A stretch of 64,000 bases of DNA from Perkinsus olseni (taxonomy: Eukaryota > Perkinsozoa > Perkinsida > Perkinsidae), in contig JABANP010000236.1 of the NCBI GenBank assembly GCA_013115135.1, forward strand, positions 1 through 64,000, written 5' to 3'. Shown here piece after piece: positions 1 through 10,300 of the stretch. A model generated the notes under the pieces. It ran no database searches. It saw only the letters and a program-made list of their open reading frames with translations, and had not been told where the DNA came from. Position 1 is the first letter of the stretch; the number at the start of each line of letters is the position of its first letter. The position numbers and the translations under genes were made by a program.

Positions 1-603
1 GTAGAACTGGCTCGGAATTTGAACCTTGACATAGTTCTTACGGCAGTTGATTCTTCTGGCAGTCGGAACTGCCAGTTGGTCACGTCTTGCGTGAGCCGGT
101 GTAGCCCAAGTAATCCATGAAAAATTCATTATAATTTGCCTATATTTACAGCCGGCACGAGAATCCGATCTAGTAGCTGCAATCGTTGACTCACGTTCGT
201 TTCCGCAACGGAAACAAATCCACAGCGGGCATCCGCTTTCGACCACCCACCCAGGCGGTGCGTTGCCTTGCTAGGCAACCTTAGCACCAGCCTGGCTCAT
301 GGCACCCGGCGCCATGCTGAGGGCGCGCCACCGGCTTGCCTGCTCTACCATCTGACGGCTGGAACGGAACGGTAGCGGATTAGCTAGATCAAATGGGATG
401 CGCCCGAGTGCGTTGCACGGTGTGACTCGCACCGCCCATGGCCACAGGACAATGCGCTTCGCCCTCGCGCGTTTCGATTCGTTTCACATGTGTTCCGTCG
501 AAACGCTCAGGAATACTGCGAGGAGTAACTAATTTTGTGACGACAGCGCAGGGCTGGAGTCTTGATCCTGTGTCAGTGGTCTTGTCTCAGCCTTTGACGA
601 TCA
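1..603. other. No gene seen; upstream of surface-protein gene
   Basis: I see no convincing coding exon here. An 8-bp inverted repeat with a 4-nt loop lies at 56-75. The segment probably holds the promoter and leader of the gene starting at 604, but no recognisable promoter motif supports a precise call. Confidence 0.4.
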
Positions 604-2780
604 ATGAAATTATTCTCGTCTGCTGCATTAGCTACCTCGGTGCTGTTGACTCTGGCATTTGCTCGTACGAGATTGCCCAAGGACGACAAGAGATCCTGTG
701 AGGCCCTCGTGCATCTCGTGCTGCTTTCCAGATCACTTTCTGGTATGTTTCCTCAGGGCAATCGAAGATCAAGTCTGAACTCAAGGGTTTTTCGTGGGGC
801 ATTTACGCCAACGGTAGAGGTCGACTTGATAAACCTGGCAAGTTCAAATGTTCCGGAAAATGGAAAGACGCCGTTGTTTACGGAGCTCGGAAGAAGGAGA
901 TCAAAGAGTGAGGCAATTTGGTCCGCCTGACTTGCCGTTTGAGTCGCAGTTTGGCCTAAGTTCTGTGTAACCTAGTCTTGTCTCAGGTTCTGTGTTCGCT
1001 TGCACGAGAAGCAGCAGGACGACTGGGGGTACAAGGACTCTCCCAAGAAATACAGTAGCCTTGTCTGCAACTTCTATGAAACGATTCCGTAAATCTGATT
1101 TCTTCAGGTTGCCTCCTCGATCCGAACGATAAGGGGAACGACCACGGAAGAAAGAACCGCGATTGGCTGTAAGCGCTGCAGCACAGCCGTTTTTCCAAAC
1201 GCACTCCCAATCTGCCCGATTAGATTTTGCTTTTATTTATAGGTGTTACGAGAAGACGCCTAAGTCTGTTTTGCTTCCTCCTCATGGCCCACCTTTGGAC
1301 TCCGAGTGCCCAGCAGGAGACCACCTTGTGCCGCGCTGTATGGCTGGGATTGCCTGTGGCTTGAAGAACTCCCATGGGCCTGGTTACTTCACTAGGTCGG
1401 CAGAATCTTCGTTTCCTCAGGGTATCCTGACGAAAGTCCTCCCGCGTGGTGCACTTACAACTGGTATTCCGATTATCAGACGTGTTGGTGTATGCCTGGA
1501 TTCTATAGAACTTCTCCGTATGACACGTCCTTGAAGATGAGGTAATTATACCCAACATCTGCCGACTACGTCAATCCGTCCACTGCTACTCGGCGATTAT
1601 GCTGTCGTGATTTCTCAGAGCATGTCCTGAAGAGACGGTGATGATCATTCCTCGTCAAGCATCTCTAGATAAGTGGAATGAAATGAAGTATCCCACCACT
1701 TCAACAACTACTACAACAGCCGCGACGATGAATACAACTGCAGCTACCACTTCCACTTCCACCACCACGACCGTCACAAGAACCACTGAGACCATTACTA
1801 CGGTGAAGCCGACGACTGCTGCCGACACTATCATGATGAGATCTACGAGGACCACAACATCATCCCCGGCTCCCACTACTTCTGGTTCAGCTACTCTTCC
1901 CGACAGATGTATCTGCCCGTCCCCCACGACTCAGCAGTTCTCCCAGGTCTCTACGGCGGAGCGGACTTCATCATCCCCATTTGTTCCCACAACCGTCGTG
2001 CCTACAATGGCAGCCGAAGATTCTGAGAGGGACGCTGACCCAATCGAAACCAGTGATGTTGATATACCCACCGATTTTACTGAGGCATTGGAAGAGGATG
2101 CAGATCCCAGAGTTGGAGCCCCTACAGCTCCTCTCAGTAAGCATCGTTACACCTGGCGTATTTCAATGCTGTCCTTCAGATATCAGCGCTTGTGGTGAGC
2201 ACGGCGTTTGGTCATCTGTCAACCAATCATGCGTTTGCCATGACGGCTGGGAAACGGTCGGCTCCGAGTAGGTTCCTCAACTCGGTGGTCGGCCGAGAGG
2301 TGTCTTCTCTCAGTCCTTGCAGCGCTCTCATATCGGCAGTCCCTGATGGAGATGATGGGATGGTAAGCATTGTGGTTGCTCGGCACGCCGGCTCCACCGA
2401 CGAGCCTATTCGTTCCACGTTTTGCTCGTACATTAGGGAGAGATGGCGTCTACCGGCAGTGACTCCGATGGAAATGGAGGGCTTGTTCTCGCAATTGTCC
2501 TGATGGTGGCCATCATCGGAGTCGCATGTTACTTCCTGTGAGTGAAAGGCGCTGGGTTTGAACTCTGTGATATCTCACACCGCACAGCGTTGCTACTCAG
2601 CGACATCTCCTTATTTTCAGGTGGCGTTTTTGCCGTGCCCGCGCGCTCCGCCTGCCCAAAGTACGACTGCCATCGCTGTCTAAGTCTCGGAAGCTGAGAG
2701 AATGGCGACTATATGAAATTACCATTCCATCACGCCCCCACTGGTCGAGAAGTGCGCAGGCAAGCTCAGCGGTCGTTTAA
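604..2780 (+). CDS. Secreted/type I membrane protein: Cys-rich, Thr-rich stalk, EGF-like, TM
   Basis: I do not recognise a named family; the architecture suggests a cell-surface or adhesin-like protein. It starts with a signal peptide (MKLFSSAALATSVLLTLAFA). After a 59-nt intron (698-756) comes a module containing KGFSWGIYANGRGRL and a Cys/Trp-rich stretch near 976-1088. Another Cys-rich module spans about 1245-1540 (TYNWYSDYQTCWCMPGFY), with a 38-nt intron at 1383-1420 that keeps frame. A Thr-rich mucin-like stalk covers 1640-2136. After an intron at 2137-2179 there is an EGF-like exon (CGEHGVW...CVCHDGW, 2180-2267). The last exons encode a hydrophobic helix (GLVLAIVLMVAIIGVACYFL, from 2443) and, after an intron at 2538-2620, a basic cytoplasmic tail ending at TAA 2778-2780. 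Some junctions, for example around 1089-1200 and 2268-2440, are not resolved. Gene call fairly sure, function unknown. Confidence 0.68.
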
Positions 2781-3212
2781 CTGACGACCTCTAACCTATA
2801 TAATTCCGTGCACAAACTTCATAATGGTGAGACTCACCATTCTATAATCGGTATCCAGTAATATCCGATGTACTGCCTCTCAGTGAGAGTGTTTTAAGTC
2901 GACGAAGTTTTGATACGAAAGTATGAAGTAATCTTCATTACTTGTCTCTACTTCGATCAAGATAAATTGTGTTACAGTCTGTCACACGGAGAGGAACGAC
3001 GTAATTGCAATCCGCTGATTTCAAACCGAAATTCTTTCATTCTTTTGGCCCAAGCGTATGGGTAATGGGTTTATGGATTTCCTTCTCGTTGCACGAATTA
3101 GTATTCCGCTAATTTCTATTTAAGTGTAGATTTATGAAATGTACGTTGCGTAGATATGATAAAAACCGGGATTCGATACTCCTGTGACCACGAATCGCAC
3201 CGGAGACCAGGT
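2781..3212. other. Intergenic, with a 9-bp one-base-centred hairpin
   Basis: No coding exon seen. A perfect 9-bp inverted repeat with a one-base centre lies at 2823-2841, just downstream of the surface-protein stop codon. It could act in 3'-end formation, or be a single-hairpin relative of the palindromic footprints found elsewhere in the window. The rest is AT-rich. Confidence 0.4.
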
Positions 3213-5600
3213 TCATGCAGTTTTGTGTGCGTGTTCTCTCGCGTGAACCAATGTTGCGATGACGAGCTGGGGAGACCCAGCCAGTTCGTGGTCATCCAGC
3301 GATTTCAAGAATTGCGCTCGCTTCTCAACTTTTTGATTCGCGTTCAATTGTTCAAACTTACGATCAGTGAAGGCTGCGAGAAGCGAATCTAGGCTGTTAG
3401 CTCGCAGCCCCGCCGGATACTTGCTACACCCAACCTCAACTCGAGCCTCAGACATTCACACCGATGGACTGGCCGAGGACAATAGTTTCTCAACGATCTC
3501 TTTCAGCTCGATCGTTTCCCGAAGAGAGGCTCGCAGCGACGGTAAACTTCGTAGCACTTCACTGCTGGGTTCGGAGACGCTCCCACTTCTTGCTCTGTTC
3601 TTGACGCCCGGATGCTCGGAGGTGAAAAGCTGGCGCTCCTTGGCGGATAAAGCCAACTCTCTGGAAGAAAAAGCCGTCACCCAAACGGGTCGCGATAGCT
3701 GCAATCCATGTTGCACAGAAGGTTCGATCACTGAAGAAGGCCGAGAACAAAGACAAGAGATCACTCGGTGATCATTCAGCAACGTTATGTGCATCTCGAG
3801 ATGCTCTGTGAAGTCTCCATCGTCTACGTCGCGGGAATAACAGTTTCACAGTGGCAACCGTAAGAATCCTAAGCAGACGTTCCACTGGGAACTCTGTGAA
3901 CTGCGCTCGATCAGGGAAAGCTCTCAGGGTCGACCGTGCCAATTCTTACCGTTCATGCAGGGCCCTCTGTCGGTTTCGCAAATCCTTACACATGAGCTCT
4001 AGCTCAGTCGCTAGCTCAGCTCCTCTCTTGCGTGACCTTCCACGAGCCGTGAAGCAGCATATCAGCGAGAGACGTTAGTGATCGGTTTACCCAGAAGCAA
4101 ATGACTCTCGAGCGGAAGCAACTTTGATCTCCCCCAGTTTCAAGCGTAGGTTGTCTCTCTCTAGCCGCAAGTGACTGACCTGACGGATACTCGTGCCTTT
4201 GTAACTCTGTATAGCTCGCGAGCCCCAATCACCAACGTTCGTTCTCTCACGAGAGTAATAAGAGGAGGCACACGCACCTGTTCCAGGAGATCTATTCTCT
4301 CCTGTGCGAACTCTTTGTAGCTGTCTCGTCGTACGGTTTGTAACTACGATACTATCTGAGGTCTCCACGGCCTACTCGAAAGACACAAAAACTCGTCCTA
4401 GTCGCCCCCGGAACACTCTTCAGAGCACTGCTAGAAGTTATTCAGCCATTCTTTCATACCATCATTCGGTTTTCGGAGCCAGCTCAATGGACCACGAAAA
4501 GAGTTCGACTTCCCTATCAGCATGAACGGGTTTCAAACTTTTTCCAGCCGTCTGCCTGTCTGGGTAACAGCAAGGCCATTATTTTGCGTTGCTCGTTCCC
4601 TGAGTTCCTAGATTACGGTACTAGATTCGTGCTGCTCGCTTTGGCAGGTCAACATCCGACGGCTCCAGGATTCCATTATGGAGTCTCTATATCCGTCTAC
4701 TTTACAGAGCCTTCTCTCGTCGTTTCATGCAACTACATCGATCACAACGAGATAGTGCGCGATAGTCCAATTTGTCTCTCTCAACTCCCAGCACCTTCCA
4801 AGTTCACAGTACTAACGACAAGAGCCCGTGAGGCCATCCTAACCGCTCACCTTATCCTTTAAGAATTTTCACCTGTCCAACTAGCCTCCCTACGACACTG
4901 TCGAACTCACTCCGAGTGATAGAAGTTCGTCTTATCTCGCCTATAGAGGTCGCGTGCTCAGCTTTGATCGCCTGTATCTACCATAGACATCGCTGAGTGG
5001 TTCTACGGCCGTGAACGGCAGACTTCTTGCTCGTGACGATTCCGCTCTCGTAGGAGCTGAGAGTGCAGCTCATCTGCCACTGCCGTTATCTGCTCCAACT
5101 TCTTCTCGTACTAATAGAAGAGATCTCTTACGTGAGCAGCTCACGAAACTACCCGATACGTATGTGACTCTCGAAGCTCGAGAAGATGCAAGAGCAAACG
5201 AATCTATCTTCCTGCTCACTCTCCACAAGAGACGACGGCGGCCAAATATTATTCACGATGACAGGAAACAGGATTAAGCCTCCATGCTGATGGGGAGATC
5301 CGTTCACGACGAAGCTGTGCGCTGCTGACAAACAGCTGACCACCTCCTGGGCAGTAAGAAATTCTTGCTAAGAACTGGTATTGCTGACACTGCTCGGCAT
5401 GTTCAAGAGAAGATAGCGCATCAGGTGCAAGTTCTGCTCCTCGTTATGCCAACGTTTCCGAGACCCACCTCGTTGACTTTGGACGTATACTTGTCGGCCG
5501 CTTCTTTCCTCATCGTCTCTAGAGTGCGAGTTGCTCTAGTTTTTCTATGTGTGTCCCAAAACTCTAGCCCTCCCGTCGATTCGACAGCCGAGTCCCTGAG
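3213..5600 (-). CDS. Coiled-coil protein, multi-exon (unknown function)
   Basis: No domain is recognised beyond coiled coil. On the minus strand a chain of short exons separated by GT-AG introns reads as charged, heptad-like helices. Examples are LETMRKEAADKYTSKVNE (about 5490-5560), YEKKLEQITAVADELHSQLL (about 5030-5110), VSHLRLERDNLRLKLGEIKV (about 4110-4170) and AELATELELMCKDLRNRQRA (about 3950-4010). The 3' end reads ELKEIVEKLLSSASPSV before a stop at 3456-3458, or continues by splicing into the open segment 3213-3455. The 5' end is not defined and may have been cut by the retrotransposon that begins at 5700. Such exons suggest a cytoskeletal or scaffold protein. Exon boundaries are approximate. 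Confidence 0.45.
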
Positions 5601-5699
5601 AGACTAGGATCTTCCTGAGCTCGTTTAATACAAGGCCGCCCTGAACGCTATGCTAGTGGTCCGTTCAAAAACTTGATGCATCCGAGGTGGTCTAGACAT

Positions 5700-5890
5700 T
5701 GTTAGTGGTTTGAGACTCCCCAGCTCCCCTGTCCGTAGACTCAGTATTACCAACCATAAGACAGTTAAAATGGTAAAGGAAAATATAATCTACACTCTCG
5801 CCTCCCGTCCCAAGGCCATAGCTAGCTAAGCGCGGATCCTACGCGCTACGCTTTTGTGTGCCGCTGTCCCAGGGACTCTGTCCCTCTACA
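5700..5890 (-). repeat. 3' LTR of BEL/Pao element
   Basis: 191 bp, TGTTAG...CTCTACA on the plus strand, so TG...CA ends on the element strand. I count one mismatch to the copy at 11850-12040 (C versus T at the fourth base of the final segment). Confidence 0.9.
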
Positions 5891-5902
5891 CGCCCCCCTC
5901 GC
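5891..5902 (-). promoter_or_regulatory. Polypurine tract
   Basis: On the element strand the purine run GAGGGGGGCG immediately precedes the 3' LTR. This is the expected position of the plus-strand DNA primer. A small inverted repeat (CGCATA/TATGCG) lies just upstream at about 5901-5916. Confidence 0.7.
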
Positions 5903-5968
5903 ATACCCATATGCGAAGAGGTTACATAATGCTCACTAATAATTAGCAATGATGCCGAGGAACAGCAT

Positions 5969-8900
5969 TCAACTTCTACGAGACCGCCGGGGTTGTACTG
6001 CAGGTCTAGGAGATCTCGCATTATAGGACCAGTCTTCTTTAGATAAATCGAGCCACCCGGGAGGACTTCCATCGTCCCACGTGACGAAACAGCGAGAACC
6101 GGGTGGTACATAAACAGACTCGTCTCTTCGAATAGTTCCATCATACCAATCTCGGTCCCCAGTAGTATCCAGAATGGCAACCTGTATCCTTGCTCCGACC
6201 CTCGACGGACCATTTACCTCGTTCAAGCTCGACTGAATATTAATAAAAGGGCATATATTCCCGAAGGACTCAACCTGTTTTCTGCCACTCGGGAAGACCA
6301 CCAAAGCTCTCTTGCCCTCAAGTAAGGCATCAATGTGTGCTAGGGCACTGCCAAGATCAGATTTCCTAGCCTTTTGACGAATGACCAAGACCGGCTCTCC
6401 CAGAGTCGGAATCCAGCGCTTAGCTCCCACGTTAGAGGCCTTGCTGGAAATGGCGTCAAGAACCTTAACTCGCAGTTTACGCCAATATTCACGCAAATAC
6501 TGTTTGCGGAAGTTTACAGCATCCCGAAGGGGGAGGCAAGGATGCTTTCCTTGCGCAAGTTTTAGTGGACCAACGCGCCGTTCATACCCAAATACCAACA
6601 AGTCAGGGGTAAGAGGATAATCATGTCCAAAGGGGTCTTCGTAGCAACGACCAAGAGGCCTAGAGTTCAAGGTATACATAAGAAACTCTAGCATGAGGTC
6701 GAACTCATTGGCATCTTCGGGAAGTCTACCTCTATTACTTCGAAGGAGAGGGCGAAGAACTGTCAAGCCAAGCCCGTGAATCCTGTTCGACCGGCCGGCC
6801 TCCCAGGGAGCCTCTGATGCTAACAACCTCAATTCACTCCCCAATTCCACTGAGAGTGCTACTCGGAACTTAGGAGAGGAGAAATATGGTGCTTGATCAG
6901 AGTAGATCCATTTCAAACCACCGCGCATAAGTTGGATACGCCTCAGAGCTTGCAAAAGGCCTGGACCATCCTCAGAGGACAGACGAGTCATCGAACAATG
7001 GCCTGTCGCTCGACAGACAGCTACTAGAACCTTATGGCCTTCGCCAAAATATAGCACGTCTATATCCACTGACCAGTAGGGTGGGAAGTTAAGCAGGAGC
7101 TCTTCCTCATTCTTGCGTAGCTGCGGCCCCGAGAGACGACCCCGGGTAGCTTTATTCAGTCGACACGGTAAACACTTGAATATCACCGAGCGGGCTTCTC
7201 GACATCCTCCTGGTAAATAGAAAGCATCCATGAAGGAAATGGTAGCTTCCCGCCCCCCATGGCCAGACCGTCTATGAGCGTCCCGGAGTAGCAGCTGTCG
7301 TAAGTACACCGCTTCTCTCGGAACGTAGAACTGACGGAAAGGATGGCCAGATGAACGGCCCAATTCCAGATAAAGTAAACCGTCTTCGACACATACAGCA
7401 GAACCAGGTCGCAGAAGGGCCTTTCTCCTAGGTGGCAACAGCAACGACTGAGCACTATGAATAAGACCTCCCTCAGGAGAGTAACCATCCGATAGTATCG
7501 GATCTACTCGTCGCTTCTTCGAACAAGAGGCTCTCCAGGTTCGTAGAACCTTTTGAATAATCTCAATGCGCCACCTTAGTAAGCCGTAGTCCCAACTATC
7601 CGCCGCGACCCGTTCAGCAATAGATAACCGACTCGCACGACTGTCCTCATTGGTACCGTCATCTTTAGAACTTGAGCACCTGAGAGCTCTCACCGAGTCA
7701 GCGACCATCACTGCTTCGTGAGCATCTAGGTCTCTCCTAGTTATATAGGAAAAGTTATCCGCGACGCCAGTCGAACCGTCTTTCACCACTTCAGTAAGTG
7801 TGCTGGGGCTGGGGTCACCCTTTCCACAAAGAAGGCTCGCAGCCAAAGTTGTCGTAGTACCATCTGACCTCAGACACGGTCTCTCAAAGACCCGCGATAG
7901 GTAATCAGCTTCGGAATTCAGGCTCCCTTGTACATGACGAACTTCAACAGTAGACCCCGGTACCATGGTTCGAATGATTTGACACTCTTCAGCACAGGAA
8001 CCTAGTAGACGGCTGATGGCACGTCGCTCCAAGGCTTTAGACCGAGAAACTGCACCGGCTGATGACCTTTCTAGCCAGTTGACTGACGGCTTATTGTCGC
8101 ACAGGAGGTTGACCTTGAAGACGATGCCTTTCCGGTTACAAACCTGCTTACATGACGATACTAGGTCAGCTGCCGCTTGTAAGGCTCGGAGTACCCCAAA
8201 TAGTTCTCGGCGGTTAGAATGCCAAGACTGCTGCGATTTAGACCATCTCCAGCAGTCCTTTCTTAAAACGACCATACCTTGATCACTTGAGGAACTTTTC
8301 GAAACCTTCATAATGTAACCACCACCGGTAAGACTCGCATCAGACTCAACACATAGGACCAGGCAGTCTCCCATAGCCGCACCGTCGGTAGTAGAACAGT
8401 GCCGGCAAGGATCACCGCCGCCGCACAGTTCTCGAGACCAAGCAAGTAATTCACGGAGTGAGTCAAATTCGGGCGCGTCCAGGGAGACCTCTTCGTCCCA
8501 GGTTGCGCCTACCGATCCCGTGGCAGAACGTATAGCATCAGCTACTGCTCTATCAACGGGGTGCTGCATCAACGGATCAAACCCGAGGTTACCAGTGAGA
8601 CGAAACGTCTTGCGACGAGAAAAACGACGACTCTTACATACCTCTTCGATGACTTGGAGAGCTGCTTGAAGGCGACGAGCTCGACGGCACTCCAAGATAA
8701 TACCACGCTTCGTATCATGTACGAAGTGGATACCTAAATAGTCGCCTTCGGGCTTGATCACGACCTCGAGATTCCGAGAGGTTAACTCTCGTTTTAATTC
8801 ATCCAGTAGGTCGGGAGAGCACGTCGCCAAAAACTTCTTCATTGGAGTATATTGCCCAAGCTTCTCAAGAGCTGATAACCATAAAGCTAGGTCATGAACG

Positions 8901-10294
8901 ACGCTGCTGACCAGGCGACCACCAAAGTAATAATCGTCGACAAAAAGTCGAAACAGCTCACATAACCAGACCGGCCTCAGTCCTTCGGCCGAAGCTTCAA
9001 GGGGCGCTGCCAGGCCGCTCGGACCAATAGCAAGACCGAACGTTAATCTCGTCGATAGGTACTCCACCAAACCGACATACAACAGCACCCACACTCGGTA
9101 GAGGCGAACATGATAAAATGCTGCCGTAAAATCTCCCACAAGGAGGATTTTGGGAGCAAATACCAAAATCTGGGCGTAAGTCTCCCACGACGAAGGAACT
9201 TTACCGGACACTCGAGGGAGGGAAGCATTAGCAAGTCTAAAATCACAAACTAGTCTAGGTTTGCGCTTAGCACCTTCTTCACCTCCCAGTAAAAATACAT
9301 TAGCCGTTAGACCGTTGCCCTTAGTGTTCATACCATCAGTAGAAAGCCACCATCGCTTCTGTAGGTACTCTTGCACCAAGTCGGAGAAGATGGCCTTTCG
9401 GCCAGCAGACAACTTCTTATAGAGTTTATCAGAATATCGAGGATTCTGTCCACTCTGACGCTTACTCCTGAACGCATCCGGAAACTTCAACTCACACACC
9501 CAAGCCTGTCCAGCGACGTCAATAACCTCAACAGGACAAAGGCGCCGGATCCTGAATTCAAACCCCGGAGCATATGGAACCGGCTTCCATCCCTGGTTCT
9601 CGAGCCTTTGGAGAAGTGATTGGATCACCTTGTCTTCTTCTGGAGTGGTTTGAAGTCGTACGATATCATCAGAGGGGGTCGGAGCCGAACGAGGAGGCGG
9701 TAGAACCTGTACTCCCTTAGGTAGACCATTCTCCGGAGTACCCTCATAGATACATTTCAGATACCATTCTGCATAAGACGAACTATCAGAGTCAGTAACC
9801 TTAAGCAAAGAGGGTGGTACTGTCAGCTTTATCTTCCAACGATACAGCAAGTCTCTGCCCGCGATGATGCGATAAACCTCACATGGACCTTTCGAACTTG
9901 ATGAGGCTGGTAGTCGAAACAGTTCTACCGATAGGACACCATACCCCGAAGAGAGTTTCCCCTTAATAACTTCAGTTATACATATCAACGACTGATCAGC
10001 CAGTTCTACTGACTTGGGGGTCTTAAGAACATGGGGTTGTCCAGGACAGCTATTACTTAACCAATAAGATTTCCCTGCACCGGTGTCAACGAGAGCGTCC
10101 ACCGCCACCCACTCGCGAGTTCCACTCGCACGGAATCGGGTATGTAGGACAATCTCCGGAGGTGTTACATCACTTTCATAACCAGTAGCACAGACAGTAT
10201 CAAAAACTCGGCAAGGATGAGAGTGAGCTTGATGTAATTGGCATCGATCGCCACTGTAGCTCACCACCAGTGGCGTGTCATGTGCCTTTATCAG
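5969..10294 (-). CDS. pol: Pol polyprotein (protease, RT, RNase H, integrase, Tudor-like tail)
   Basis: Makes the cDNA and integrates it. Residues are counted from the GTG at 10267: aspartic protease DTGAGK about 61-66; reverse transcriptase about 330-560 with DFTAAFYH (about 379) and FVDD (442-445); RNase H starting near D643 (ESDAS); integrase zinc finger H998/H1003/C1032/C1035; catalytic D about 1068-1070, D1124 and E1156; then the BEL/Pao pattern TLNSRPL..EDP..LTP. The last 80 residues look like a Tudor/chromo-type barrel (WYDGTI...FVTWDDGSPPGWLDL). There is no needed ATG: the frame is open upstream to the slippery site at 10294-10300, so Pol is best read as a Gag-Pol fusion made by -1 frameshift. 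The frame is uninterrupted for 1,432 codons, so it is probably functional. Confidence 0.92.
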   Translation of the reverse strand: MIKAHDTPLVVSYSGDRCQLHQAHSHPCRVFDTVCATGYESDVTPPEIVLHTRFRASGTREWVAVDALVDTGAGKSYWLSNSCPGQPHVLKTPKSVELADQSLICITEVIKGKLSSGYGVLSVELFRLPASSSSKGPCEVYRIIAGRDLLYRWKIKLTVPPSLLKVTDSDSSSYAEWYLKCIYEGTPENGLPKGVQVLPPPRSAPTPSDDIVRLQTTPEEDKVIQSLLQRLENQGWKPVPYAPGFEFRIRRLCPVEVIDVAGQAWVCELKFPDAFRSKRQSGQNPRYSDKLYKKLSAGRKAIFSDLVQEYLQKRWWLSTDGMNTKGNGLTANVFLLGGEEGAKRKPRLVCDFRLANASLPRVSGKVPSSWETYAQILVFAPKILLVGDFTAAFYHVRLYRVWVLLYVGLVEYLSTRLTFGLAIGPSGLAAPLEASAEGLRPVWLCELFRLFVDDYYFGGRLVSSVVHDLALWLSALEKLGQYTPMKKFLATCSPDLLDELKRELTSRNLEVVIKPEGDYLGIHFVHDTKRGIILECRRARRLQAALQVIEEVCKSRRFSRRKTFRLTGNLGFDPLMQHPVDRAVADAIRSATGSVGATWDEEVSLDAPEFDSLRELLAWSRELCGGGDPCRHCSTTDGAAMGDCLVLCVESDASLTGGGYIMKVSKSSSSDQGMVVLRKDCWRWSKSQQSWHSNRRELFGVLRALQAAADLVSSCKQVCNRKGIVFKVNLLCDNKPSVNWLERSSAGAVSRSKALERRAISRLLGSCAEECQIIRTMVPGSTVEVRHVQGSLNSEADYLSRVFERPCLRSDGTTTTLAASLLCGKGDPSPSTLTEVVKDGSTGVADNFSYITRRDLDAHEAVMVADSVRALRCSSSKDDGTNEDSRASRLSIAERVAADSWDYGLLRWRIEIIQKVLRTWRASCSKKRRVDPILSDGYSPEGGLIHSAQSLLLPPRRKALLRPGSAVCVEDGLLYLELGRSSGHPFRQFYVPREAVYLRQLLLRDAHRRSGHGGREATISFMDAFYLPGGCREARSVIFKCLPCRLNKATRGRLSGPQLRKNEEELLLNFPPYWSVDIDVLYFGEGHKVLVAVCRATGHCSMTRLSSEDGPGLLQALRRIQLMRGGLKWIYSDQAPYFSSPKFRVALSVELGSELRLLASEAPWEAGRSNRIHGLGLTVLRPLLRSNRGRLPEDANEFDLMLEFLMYTLNSRPLGRCYEDPFGHDYPLTPDLLVFGYERRVGPLKLAQGKHPCLPLRDAVNFRKQYLREYWRKLRVKVLDAISSKASNVGAKRWIPTLGEPVLVIRQKARKSDLGSALAHIDALLEGKRALVVFPSGRKQVESFGNICPFINIQSSLNEVNGPSRVGARIQVAILDTTGDRDWYDGTIRRDESVYVPPGSRCFVTWDDGSPPGWLDLSKEDWSYNARSPRPAVQPRRSRRS
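10249..10275 (-). promoter_or_regulatory. Stem-loop downstream of frameshift site
   Basis: On the element strand CGCCACTG pairs perfectly with CAGTGGCG across an 11-nt loop. It begins about 18 nt after the slippery heptamer. That spacer is longer than the usual 5-9 nt, so its role as frameshift stimulator is inference; a pseudoknot could shorten it. Confidence 0.5.
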
Positions 10295-10300
10295 TTTTTT
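10291..10300 (-). promoter_or_regulatory. -1 ribosomal frameshift site A AAA AAC before gag stop
   Basis: On the minus strand the end of gag reads TCA AAA AAC TGA. The heptamer A-AAA-AAC is a canonical eukaryotic -1 slippery sequence and sits directly before the gag stop. After a -1 shift the next codons are CTG ATA AAG, which is exactly the open pol frame (10294 to 10267 is 27 nt, in frame). Confidence 0.85.

Noticed and set aside
1655..1927. Val-rich open reading frame on the minus strand
   Set aside because: It is the antisense of the Thr-rich stalk; valine runs follow from the ACN repeat read backwards.
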